From NCBI RefSeq assembly GCF_006874465.1, contig NZ_VIRL01000002.1, forward strand, positions 390,092 to 454,091: a stretch of DNA of 64,000 bases, read 5' to 3'. The position numbers were made by a program, and so were the translations under genes. The notes beneath the pieces were generated by a model that searched no databases, was not told where the DNA came from, and saw nothing but the letters and a program-made list of their open reading frames with translations. Origin of the DNA: Microbispora bryophytorum. GTDB lineage: Bacteria; Actinomycetota; Actinomycetes; Streptosporangiales; Streptosporangiaceae. Below, in pieces: positions 1 to 8,408 of this stretch (position 1 is its first letter; each line of letters opens with the position of its first letter).

Positions 1-53
1 GAGTCGCGCCGCAGGTTTCGTCGATCTAAGAGGTTGATCCTCAAGGGGGCTCA

Positions 54-1016
54 GTGCGAGGGCGTGTGCCGGTGGCCGCCGGTCTGGCCGCCGTGATCCT
101 GCTTACGCCGGTGACGGGCGCGCAGGCGGATCCGAAGCCCACGGTCGCGCAGGCCAAGGCGAAGCTGAGCAAGCTCAACGAGCAGGCCGACAAGCTCGTC
201 GACCGCTACAACGCGGCCAACGAGAAGTGGAAGAAGTCGCGGCAGAAGTACCTCGCGATCAACGACGACTACAAGAAGCAGAACACCCGGGTCGAGGCGC
301 TGCGCTCCGGGCTGGTCTCGATGGCCGTCAGCAGCTACCAGGTCGGCGATATGGGCTCGTGGGGCGGTGTCTTCTACAGCTCCAACCCTGACGCCATGCT
401 CAGCGGCCTCGCCACGCTCAACCACATGTCGGCCGAGCGGGCCGGGCGGCTCAGGGAGTACGAGGGCGCCATCAAGGACCTCAAGGACCGCCGCGACCAG
501 AGCAAGGTGGTCTACAAGGAGGCCACCGACGTCAGGGGCGAGCTCGCCGGCGAGAAGGAGAAGGTCGACAAGCTCGTCCGGGAGCAGATGAAGCTCCTGC
601 GCTCGCTCGGGACGTTCAACCCCGGCAACCCCAACAGCGCCGGCGTCGTCTACACCGGGCCGGCGTCCGGCAACGCGCTGTCGGCCCTCCAGTTCGCCTA
701 CAAGCAGGTCGGCAAGCCCTACCGTTACGGGGGCACGGGACCGGCCTCCTGGGACTGCTCGGGGCTCGTGCAGGCCGCGTGGGCGGCGGCGGGCGTGACG
801 CTGCCCCGGACCAGCTACGAACAGTGGGCCTGGGGCGCGAGCCGCAGGGTCTCGCTGGACGAGCTCCAGCCGGGCGACCTGCTCTGGCACGCCGGGTACG
901 GGCACGTCGGCATCTACGCCGGCGACGGCAAGGTCGTCCACGCTCCGCAGACCGGCGATGTTGTGAAGATTGTCTCACTCGCCGAGTATCACGCGATCGG
1001 AGCCGTGCGCCCCTGA
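54..1016 (+). CDS. NlpC/P60 peptidoglycan endopeptidase with coiled-coil N-terminus
   Basis: Secreted cell-wall hydrolase predicted to cut peptide stems. Residues 1-25 form a signal peptide ending near AQA. Residues 27-180 are charged, helical and coiled-coil-like, as in RipA-type proteins that regulate or tether the catalytic domain. Residues 205-320 are NlpC/P60 with Cys235 (in DCSGL), His284 (in GHVGIY) and His296 (in VVHAP) as the likely catalytic triad. The GTG start has an AAGGGGG ribosome site 6-8 bases upstream. A second NlpC/P60 gene follows. I infer it corresponds to the Rv2190c position of the mycobacterial block. Any upstream riboswitch would lie outside the window. Confidence 0.9.
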   Translation: MRGRVPVAAGLAAVILLTPVTGAQADPKPTVAQAKAKLSKLNEQADKLVDRYNAANEKWKKSRQKYLAINDDYKKQNTRVEALRSGLVSMAVSSYQVGDMGSWGGVFYSSNPDAMLSGLATLNHMSAERAGRLREYEGAIKDLKDRRDQSKVVYKEATDVRGELAGEKEKVDKLVREQMKLLRSLGTFNPGNPNSAGVVYTGPASGNALSALQFAYKQVGKPYRYGGTGPASWDCSGLVQAAWAAAGVTLPRTSYEQWAWGASRRVSLDELQPGDLLWHAGYGHVGIYAGDGKVVHAPQTGDVVKIVSLAEYHAIGAVRP

Positions 1017-1344
1017 GGGGCTCGACCGGCTCTGTGATCTCTGTGCCTTTTGGGGCTTCTGTGCCCCGATTTGGCCGGTGTTGTGGAGATTGTGAGCAGA
1101 GTCACAATTAGCGGTTTGCTGTGCGGGGTACGCTGCGCTTTCTTCTCGGCGGCCTTCGTTATCTGATCTTTATCCGGCGGGAGGACTTTGCCGAATGCGG
1201 CGGGTCCTGGGTAGCTTCTGGGCCGCGGCGAGCACGCCTCGCCGCGGCGCACCCGGTCCGGCCGGCCGGGTCGCGCAGTCATCCACCGTCATCGGCGCCC
1301 TTCATCACCCTCCCCTTCGCGGGATCCTCCGGCGCCGGTGGCCT

Positions 1345-1490
1345 GCCGAGTCCGTGCAGTCAGGAGGCACGGAGCCGGGGAACCATCGACCTTCACGCGA
1401 AGGTCCGGGGTGAATCGGCGCATCGCGCGCCGTAGGGCGACTTCCCCGCCCGAACCCGTCAGCTAACCCGGTAGGCGTGAGCGGAAGACC
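1345..1490 (+). promoter_or_regulatory. ydaO-yuaA c-di-AMP riboswitch
   Basis: The leader of the second NlpC/P60 gene carries the conserved blocks of the c-di-AMP riboswitch class: GGAGCCGGGGAACCA near 1371, GGGGTGAAT near 1410, CGTAGGGCGAC near 1431, and CCCGAACCCGTC followed by AGCTAACCCGGTAGGCG near 1450-1476. In actinobacteria this riboswitch class typically precedes wall hydrolase genes and is turned off by c-di-AMP. The exact 5' boundary is approximate. The aptamer ends about 12 bases before the ribosome-binding site, so control could act on transcription or on translation. Confidence 0.88.
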
Positions 1491-1502
1491 CGAGGAGAGA
1501 TC

Positions 1503-2135
1503 CTGTCTACCACCCCCGCTAGTCTGTCCCGTCTTGCCCGAATTGCCCTTGGTGGTGCTGCTTTGACGGCATCCGTAGGGGCCGCCGGAGTACATCCGGC
1601 GGCGGCCGACACGGTGACGGTCACGGTCGTCAAGACGGCCCCAGCCAAGAAGACGGCTACGAAGACGGGCACCGAGAAGAGCGCGGACGCCGCCGCCCGC
1701 AAGGCCGCCGCGAAGAAGCGGCAGACCAAGAAGACCACCGCCAAGCGGAAGATCAGCAGGGCCTCGCTCCAGCGGGCCAAGGGCCTGCGCGCGGTGAAGG
1801 TCGCGGAAAAGCAGATCGGCGACCCCTACCGCTACGGAGCGACGGGACCGGGCGCGTTCGACTGCTCGGGCCTGGTCCAGTACGCCTGGCGCAGGGCGGG
1901 CGTACGGCTGCCGCGCACGACGTGGTCCATTCGCGGCGCGGTCAGGAAGAAGGTGTCCTGGGGTCACTTCGAGCCCGGTGACCTGATCTTCACCAGCGGC
2001 GGCGGCCACGTCGGCATGTACGTCGGGCACGGCAAGATGATCCACGCTCCGCACACCGGCACCCGGGTGCGGATCGACAAGCTGGACGCCTATCGGAGGA
2101 GCACCTTCGTGGGTGCCGTCCGTCCGGGCGTCTGA
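1503..2135 (+). CDS. NlpC/P60 family hydrolase under riboswitch control
   Basis: Secreted peptidoglycan endopeptidase. From the proposed start it is 210 residues: signal peptide 1-36, a very basic K/T/A-rich linker to about residue 85 that could hold the enzyme on wall polymers, then NlpC/P60 with Cys121 (FDCSGL), His169 (GGHVGMY) and His181 (MIHAP). I choose CTG at 1503 because GAGGAGA lies 5-6 bases upstream and this start gives a complete signal peptide (LARIALGGAALTASVGAA). The first conventional start, TTG 1563, would cut that signal in half and has no ribosome site. A strong hairpin follows at 2177. Family assignment is secure; the start is inferred. Confidence 0.85.
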   Translation: MSTTPASLSRLARIALGGAALTASVGAAGVHPAAADTVTVTVVKTAPAKKTATKTGTEKSADAAARKAAAKKRQTKKTTAKRKISRASLQRAKGLRAVKVAEKQIGDPYRYGATGPGAFDCSGLVQYAWRRAGVRLPRTTWSIRGAVRKKVSWGHFEPGDLIFTSGGGHVGMYVGHGKMIHAPHTGTRVRIDKLDAYRRSTFVGAVRPGV

Positions 2136-2176
2136 CGGGCACCGGTCACCAGCCCCCTCGACCGGCGCCGTCCTCG

Positions 2177-2211
2177 CGGCCCCGTCCACCTCGCCGAGGT
2201 GGACGGGGCCG
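2177..2211 (+). terminator. Hairpin terminator after NlpC/P60 gene
   Basis: A perfect 17-base inverted repeat (arms 2177-2193 and 2195-2211, nearly no loop) sits 42 bases after the NlpC stop. There is no clear U-run, which is common for actinobacterial terminators. It also separates this unit from the next gene at 2230. Confidence 0.7.
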
Positions 2212-2229
2212 TGGCACGTGCCGGTTAGC

Positions 2230-3252
<1,023 letters not shown>

Positions 3253-3363
3253 CCTCCGCGAGGGCGCCTGATTCCTTGAGGTGCGGGCACGACCACGGCT
3301 GCGACAATGCGTTCTCGGGCGGCGCGGGCGGACCGCGCGACCATGCCGGCAGCGGGGGTGAGG

Positions 3364-4473
3364 ATGACGAAGCGGACGCTGATCGTCACGAACGACTTCC
3401 CGCCCAGACCGGGCGGCATCCAGGCGTTCGTGCACGGCCTCGCCTCGCGCAGGCCGCCCGGCTCCGTGGTCGTGTACGCCCCGCGCTGGAAGGGGTGCGA
3501 GGAGTTCGACGCGCGCCAGCCGTACGAGGTGGTCCGTCATCCCTCCTCGCTGATGCTGCCGACACGCTCGGTGGCGAAGAGGGCGGCGGCGCTGGTCGAG
3601 GACGGCGCCACCGTCGTCTTCGGGGCGGCGGCGCCGCTGGGGCTGCTCGCTCCCGTCCTGCGCGCCGCGGGCGCGGGCCGGATCGTCATGCTCACCCACG
3701 GGCACGAGGCGTCGTGGGCCCGCCTGCCGGGCGCGCGCGCCCTGCTGCGCCGCATCGGCGCGGGGGCCGACGTCGTGACCTACCTCGGCGACTACACGCG
3801 TCGCCGGATCGCGCGGGTCGTCTCCGCCTCCAGGCTCGTACGGCTCGCGCCCGGCGTGGACACCGCCGTCTTCCGCCCGGGGGCGGGCGGGGACCGGGTC
3901 CGCGCGTCCCTGGGCCTGGACGATCGGCCGGTGGTCGTGTGCGTCTCCCGGCTGGTGCCGCGCAAGGGCCAGGACGTGCTGCTGCGGGCCTGGCCGCTCG
4001 TCCTGCGGCGGGTTCCCGGCGCGGTCCTGCTCCTGGTCGGCGGTGGCCCCTCGCGGCGGACGCTGGAGCGGACGGCCGCCCGGGCCGGGCTGCGTGGCTC
4101 GGTGGTCGTCACCGGGTCCGTCCCCTGGGCGTCCCTCCCGGCCTACTACGACGCGGGCGACGTGTTCGCCATGCCGTGCCGCAGCAGGCTCGGGGGGCTC
4201 GACGTCGAGGGTCTCGGCATCGTCTACCTGGAGGCGTCGGCCACCGGACTGCCGGTGGTCGCGGGCTCCTCCGGCGGCGCCCCCGACGCCGTACGGCACG
4301 GAGAGACGGGCCTGGTGGTCGACGGCACGTCGCACACGGCGGTGGCCGGCGCCCTGGGCGACCTACTGGCCGACCCGGCCCGCGCCCGCGAGATGGGGCG
4401 GCGGGGCCGGGCCTGGATCGAGGAGGAGTGGCGCTGGGACCTCGTCGCGGCCCGGTTCGCCGCACTGCTCTGA
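3364..4473 (+). CDS. pimB: PimB'-type mannosyltransferase (GT4)
   Basis: GT-B glycosyltransferase expected to add the second mannose from GDP-mannose to phosphatidylinositol monomannoside at the inner membrane face. The N-terminus TLIVTNDFPPRPGGIQ is diagnostic of the PimB' group. GHEASWARLPG and the C-terminal VEGLGIVYLEASATGLP (E-x7-E donor-binding motif) are present. The protein is 369 residues from ATG 3364, chosen for the GGGGGTGAGG purine stretch just upstream; ATG 3307 and 3343 are in-frame alternatives. In M. tuberculosis the equivalent gene (Rv2188c) lies next to an NlpC/P60 gene and fadD15, matching this order apart from the insertion that follows. Confidence 0.9.
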   Translation: MTKRTLIVTNDFPPRPGGIQAFVHGLASRRPPGSVVVYAPRWKGCEEFDARQPYEVVRHPSSLMLPTRSVAKRAAALVEDGATVVFGAAAPLGLLAPVLRAAGAGRIVMLTHGHEASWARLPGARALLRRIGAGADVVTYLGDYTRRRIARVVSASRLVRLAPGVDTAVFRPGAGGDRVRASLGLDDRPVVVCVSRLVPRKGQDVLLRAWPLVLRRVPGAVLLLVGGGPSRRTLERTAARAGLRGSVVVTGSVPWASLPAYYDAGDVFAMPCRSRLGGLDVEGLGIVYLEASATGLPVVAGSSGGAPDAVRHGETGLVVDGTSHTAVAGALGDLLADPARAREMGRRGRAWIEEEWRWDLVAARFAALL

Positions 4474-4594
4474 CCTCGTCTCCCGCCTGACACTCCCGTG
4501 CCACTTCGCGATCTCGACGCGACCACGGCGGAGGTGACCGGCGAGGCCGGGCACCAATCGACGAGGCCGAGCACCAGGGGAAGGCGTCGGCGGC

Positions 4595-5851
4595 TCAGCC
4601 GGTGAACACCTCCACGAGGAGGAAACCGTTCAGCGCGCAGATCACGCCGGCGACGACGACGCCGGCGACGGTGGTGAGGCGGCGGTTGACGAGATCGCCC
4701 ATCAGCTTCCTGCTGCCGGTGAACGCCACGAGCGGGACCAGGGCGAACGGGATGCCGAAGGACAGCGCGACCTGGCTCAGCACGAGCGCCCGCGTGGGAT
4801 CCACCTCGGCGGCCAGGACCGCCATGGCCGGGATGATCGTGACCAGCCGCCGCGCCAGGAGCGGCACGCGGCGGCGCAGGAACCCCGCCATGATCACCTG
4901 CCCGGCGTAGGTCCCCACGCTGGAGGAGGCCAGGCCCGAGGCGAGCAGGGCGAGCGCGAACGCGACGGCCGCCCCGGGGCCGAGGACCCGCCCGAGACCC
5001 GCGTGGATGGCCTGCAGGCTGCCGGGATCGCCGCCGCCGAACGTGGCGGCGGCCACGGTCAGCATCGCCATGTTCACCAGCCCGGCGGTGCCGAGGGCGA
5101 CCGCGATGTCCATCCTGCTGGCCCGCACGGCCTCCCGGCGACCGCCGTCCGCGCCCTGGTGCTGGGTGAGGGCCGAGTGCAGGTAGACGACGTGGGGCAT
5201 GACGGTCGCCCCGATGATCCCGGTGGCCAGCAGCAGGCTGTCGGTCCCGGCCAGGCGGGGCACGAAGCCGCCGGCCACGCCCGCGAGGGATCCCGACAGC
5301 AGCACCTGGTAGGCGAACCCGGCCAGGACCACCCCGAGCATCGCGGCGACGGTCGCCTCGAACCGGCGGCGTCCGCGCGGCGCGAGCATGAGCAGCAGCG
5401 AGGAGACGACGGCCGTGACGGCCGCGGCCGGCAGCAGCGGCACGCCGAACAGCAGGTTCAGGGCGATCGCCCCGCCGATGAACTCGGCCAGGTCGGTGGC
5501 GGCGGCGACCAGCTCGGCCTGCACCCACAGCGGCAGGCTCACCCGGCGCGGCAGGTGGTCGCGGCACAGCTCGGGCAGGTTGCGGCCGGTGGCGATGCCG
5601 AGCTTGGCCGAAAGCGCCTGCACGAACATGGCCAGCACGTTCGCGAGGGCGATCACCCACAGCAGCATCGTCCCGTACTGGGCGCCGCCCGCCATGTTGG
5701 TCGCGAAGTTGCCCGGATCGATGTACGCCACGGAGACGACGAAGGCGGGACCGCACAGGCCGGCCAGCCGCGCCAGGCGGCCCGGCGCCGCCCGCCCCTC
5801 GGCGGGTGCGGCGGGCGCGGGCCCGTTCAGGGGACGGCGGGAGTCGAGCAC
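4595..5851 (-). CDS. mntH: Nramp-family divalent metal transporter (MntH-like)
   Basis: Proton-coupled importer of Mn2+ and Fe2+. The sequence has about eleven hydrophobic segments and both metal-site motifs: DPGNFATN in the first helix and MPHVVYLHSAL in the sixth. Length (418 residues) is normal. The GTG start at 5851 lies inside the downstream copy of a 20-bp tandem duplication, so its ribosome site is present twice (see the repeat at 5851-5890). The next gene upstream on the same strand is a manganese catalase, suggesting a manganese import and use pair, although a terminator lies between them. Confidence 0.92.
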   Translation of the reverse strand: MLDSRRPLNGPAPAAPAEGRAAPGRLARLAGLCGPAFVVSVAYIDPGNFATNMAGGAQYGTMLLWVIALANVLAMFVQALSAKLGIATGRNLPELCRDHLPRRVSLPLWVQAELVAAATDLAEFIGGAIALNLLFGVPLLPAAAVTAVVSSLLLMLAPRGRRRFEATVAAMLGVVLAGFAYQVLLSGSLAGVAGGFVPRLAGTDSLLLATGIIGATVMPHVVYLHSALTQHQGADGGRREAVRASRMDIAVALGTAGLVNMAMLTVAAATFGGGDPGSLQAIHAGLGRVLGPGAAVAFALALLASGLASSSVGTYAGQVIMAGFLRRRVPLLARRLVTIIPAMAVLAAEVDPTRALVLSQVALSFGIPFALVPLVAFTGSRKLMGDLVNRRLTTVAGVVVAGVICALNGFLLVEVFTG

Positions 5852-5890
5852 GAAAGCCTCACAGGAAACACGAAAGCCTCACAGGCGGGA
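5851..5890 (-). repeat. 20-bp tandem duplication over the mntH start
   Basis: The unit CGAAAGCCTCACAGG plus five bases occurs twice, at 5851-5870 and 5871-5890, with 15 identical leading bases. On the minus strand each copy reads CCTGTGAGGCTTTCGTG, i.e. a ribosome-binding site and a GTG codon. Only the downstream copy is in frame with mntH. The upstream GTG would open a short leader of about 13 codons ending inside mntH. It may be a recent duplication or a translational control device. Confidence 0.75.
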
Positions 5891-6005
5891 AATATGGCGT
5901 GCGGCACGGCGGCTGCCCCACGCCGGCCCGGGTGCGTTCTCCGGCGGCCGGAGGCGGCAGCCCCGCGGTGCGGTGCGGCGCCTGCGGAACGGCGCAGACG
6001 CCGTG

Positions 6006-6056
6006 GGCCGAGCGCGGCGCGGGGCCAAGCGTGGCGCGGGGCCGAGCGTGGCGCGG
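6006..6056. repeat. Three 17-bp tandem repeats
   Basis: Three adjacent 17-base copies (6006-6022, 6023-6039, 6040-6056) of GGCCGAGCGTGGCGCGG, differing at one or two bases, between the catalase terminator and mntH. No coding signal was seen here. The 235-base gap otherwise shows nothing recognisable. Confidence 0.7.
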
Positions 6057-6065
6057 CGGAAAGGG

Positions 6066-6092
6066 CGGAGGCCGGTGTCCGACCGGCCTCCG
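6066..6092 (-). terminator. Terminator after manganese catalase
   Basis: A perfect 11-bp stem (CGGAGGCCGGT, arms 6066-6076 and 6082-6092) with a 5-base loop, 30 bases past the catalase stop. On the minus strand it is followed by a short CCCTTTCC tract. It should separate the catalase transcript from mntH. Confidence 0.75.
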
Positions 6093-6121
6093 CCTGTGCG
6101 TGCCGGCTCGACGGGGCTCGG

Positions 6122-7021
6122 TCAGGTGAGCTTGTCCTTGAGCTTGCCCATGGGGCCCACCTCGGTGCCGAGGGCCGGGCTCTTGGGCTCGCCCATGCTG
6201 CCGTCGTAGGTGTCGTACAGCTTCGGGTCGGGCGGCGGCGCCATCGCGAGATCCCCGAGCGGCTCCGGGTTGAGGAGATAGGCGAACTGGTGGCGGCCGT
6301 CGGGCTGCGGCCCGCTCGCCCAGCCGCCCGCCTGGGCCTCCGCGCCGTCGGACAGGTCCCAGATCGTCTCGGCGTGCTCGGCGTGCTCCTCGTCGAACAG
6401 CGCGTCGGGCACGACGACGTCCTCCAGGCCGTCCGTCCGGAGTTCCTCGATGGCCTTGAGCCACAGGTTCTGGTGCAGGGTGTCGCGGGCGAGGTTGAAC
6501 TTCAGCATGTCCTTCACGCCCCGGTCGTCCGTCATGTGGTAGAGCCGGGCGGTCTGCAGCCTGCCGTGCGCCTCTGCCGCGACGTTCGCGTGGAAGTCCG
6601 CCAGCAGGTTGCCGCTCGCGACGATGTAGCGGCCGTTCCAGGGGTATCCGTTGCTGTCGGCGGGCAGGGGGCCCCCGCCGGCCACGATGGCCTGCTGCGG
6701 GTCCATCCCGCCCAGGACCGCGCCGACCACTGGGTCGGCGGTGGCCATCTTCGTGACCGCGGTGGAGGGCGCTCCTTCGAGGAGGCGGGCGACCATCGTG
6801 GCGAGCATCTCGACGTGCCCGATCTCCTCGGTGGCGATGTCCATGATCAGGTCTTTGTACTTGCCGGGCATGCGGCAGTTCCAGCCCTGGAACAGGTACT
6901 GCATGGTGACCGTCATCTCACCGAAGGCGCCGCCGATGAGCTCCTGGAGTTTGCGCGCGTACACCGGGTCGGGCTTTTCTGGCTTGGCCTCGAACTGCAG
7001 GCGGCGGTTGTGCCGGAACAT
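6122..7021 (-). CDS. Manganese catalase
   Basis: Non-haem catalase that dismutates hydrogen peroxide at a dimanganese centre. The start MFRHNRRLQFE at 7021 is typical of the family and gives 299 residues. Ligand motifs are visible: ELIGGAFGEMTVTMQY (Glu), EEIGHVEMLATMV (Glu and His), a later AEAHGRLQ segment (Glu) and RDTLHQNLW (His). The C-terminal tail with PDPKLYDTYDG is also family-typical. The adjacent Nramp transporter could supply manganese. The enzyme is cytoplasmic and often associated with stationary phase or spores. An in-frame extension to 7045 is possible but unlikely. Confidence 0.93.
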   Translation of the reverse strand: MFRHNRRLQFEAKPEKPDPVYARKLQELIGGAFGEMTVTMQYLFQGWNCRMPGKYKDLIMDIATEEIGHVEMLATMVARLLEGAPSTAVTKMATADPVVGAVLGGMDPQQAIVAGGGPLPADSNGYPWNGRYIVASGNLLADFHANVAAEAHGRLQTARLYHMTDDRGVKDMLKFNLARDTLHQNLWLKAIEELRTDGLEDVVVPDALFDEEHAEHAETIWDLSDGAEAQAGGWASGPQPDGRHQFAYLLNPEPLGDLAMAPPPDPKLYDTYDGSMGEPKSPALGTEVGPMGKLKDKLT

Positions 7022-7283
7022 GGGACTCCTCGCGTAGGAAACCACAGGGAGCCGCAGGCCTTACGCGGGCGAAGGGTGCGACCCCGCTGGTGCAAGTGGT
7101 GGGGGGTCACGCATAAATCCCAACACGTGGCGCAACGGGACCACAGGAGCGACACCTAACGAAGGACCCAATGGATGGACAGGTGCCGCCCCATGCCCTG
7201 ATTGGGTGCGAAGAGCCAGCTGTTCGCGCATATCCGACACAGCGCCGCGCGCGAGCGGGTCAGGAGGAGCGCGGGCCGGTCGG

Positions 7284-8117
7284 TCAGGCCTTGCGGCCGA
7301 TCCCGCCGGCGACGCAGACGCCGCCGAGGTCGAGGGGGTGGCTCACGGGTTCCTCGGGACGCCACTCGGGCACGTGCACCACCCCGGGTTCGACCAGGTC
7401 GAGGCCGTCGAAGAACCGCACGATCTCGGGCATGTCCCGGGCCCGGCCGGTGCCGAGCATCTGCAGCAGCACCGCCTCCAGTTCGCGCATCTCCGGCGCG
7501 CAGGAGCAGAAGTGGGTGAGCTGCATGTAGCTGCCCGGGGCCAGGCGCGCCTTGTAGGTGTCCACGAGGCCGTTCGGGTCCTCCGCGTCGGCGAGGTGGT
7601 GGACCACGGCCACCAGCAGCAGGCCGATGGGACGGGAGAAGTCGAGGAAACCGTCGACCTCGGGGTGGTCGAGGATCACCTCGGGCTCGCGCAGGTCCGC
7701 GGTGATCACGCGGGTACGCTCGTCGGTCTGCAGGATCGCCCGCGCGTGGGCCAGCACGATGGGGTCGTTGTCCACGTAGACGACCTTCGCGGCGGGGTTG
7801 ATCCGCTGCGCGACCGAGTGGGTGTTGTCCATCGTGGGCAGGCCCGAGCCGATGTCGAGGAACTGGTCGATGCCCTGCTCGGCCATGTACTTCACGCCGC
7901 GGAACAGCATGGCCCGGTTGTTACGGGCGCCCTCGCCGCGGTCGGGGAAGTGCCGCATGCCCTCCGTGGCGACCGCGCGGTCCACGGCGAAGTTGTCCTT
8001 GCCGCCCAGGAACGCGTCGTACACCCGCGCGATGCTGGGCTTGGTCGTGTCGATCTCCGGCGGGAGGTAGTCGGGATCGCGGTGCGTCCAGTTCCAGTTG
8101 CCGACCCTGTCGCCCAT
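7284..8117 (-). CDS. SAM-dependent methyltransferase of DUF574 (PF04672) family
   Basis: Class I methyltransferase of an actinomycete-specific family that is often multicopy in Streptomyces and Streptosporangiales. Visible features are the N-terminal KPSIARVYDAFLGGKDNFAVD signature, a SAM-binding FLDIGSGLPT loop, the acidic end of strand 2 in VVYVDNDPIVLAHA, and VITADLREP. The substrate is unknown; the family is linked to the conservons/Bld-type accessory proteome only by inference. ATG 8117 is preferred because GGAGAAGAG lies 7-8 bases upstream; ATG 8144 would add nine residues. It appears to be a single-gene unit. Confidence 0.88.
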   Translation of the reverse strand: MGDRVGNWNWTHRDPDYLPPEIDTTKPSIARVYDAFLGGKDNFAVDRAVATEGMRHFPDRGEGARNNRAMLFRGVKYMAEQGIDQFLDIGSGLPTMDNTHSVAQRINPAAKVVYVDNDPIVLAHARAILQTDERTRVITADLREPEVILDHPEVDGFLDFSRPIGLLLVAVVHHLADAEDPNGLVDTYKARLAPGSYMQLTHFCSCAPEMRELEAVLLQMLGTGRARDMPEIVRFFDGLDLVEPGVVHVPEWRPEEPVSHPLDLGGVCVAGGIGRKA

Positions 8118-8408
8118 CGCCCGCTCTTCTCCAGTCTCGATCATGGATGCGTCTGGAGCATAACCAAGCAAAGCGCAACATTGCGGGGCGACAACGATAT
8201 TTTCGGCGGTCCGCGCGTTTCATCGGGCATCGCCGCAGGTCGTCTTCGGCCAGGGGCTCAGAAGACCCGCACCGATAGATCCGATCCGGTTGCCCGATTC
8301 ACGCTGCGTCGAAGGCCGCGCGGCCGTTGTCGCGCTCCGCGCGGGCGGTGCGCCGAATCGGTCGAAACTTTTCATTGACCATCGACATGTTTCGGCGCAC
8401 CCGCTCGG

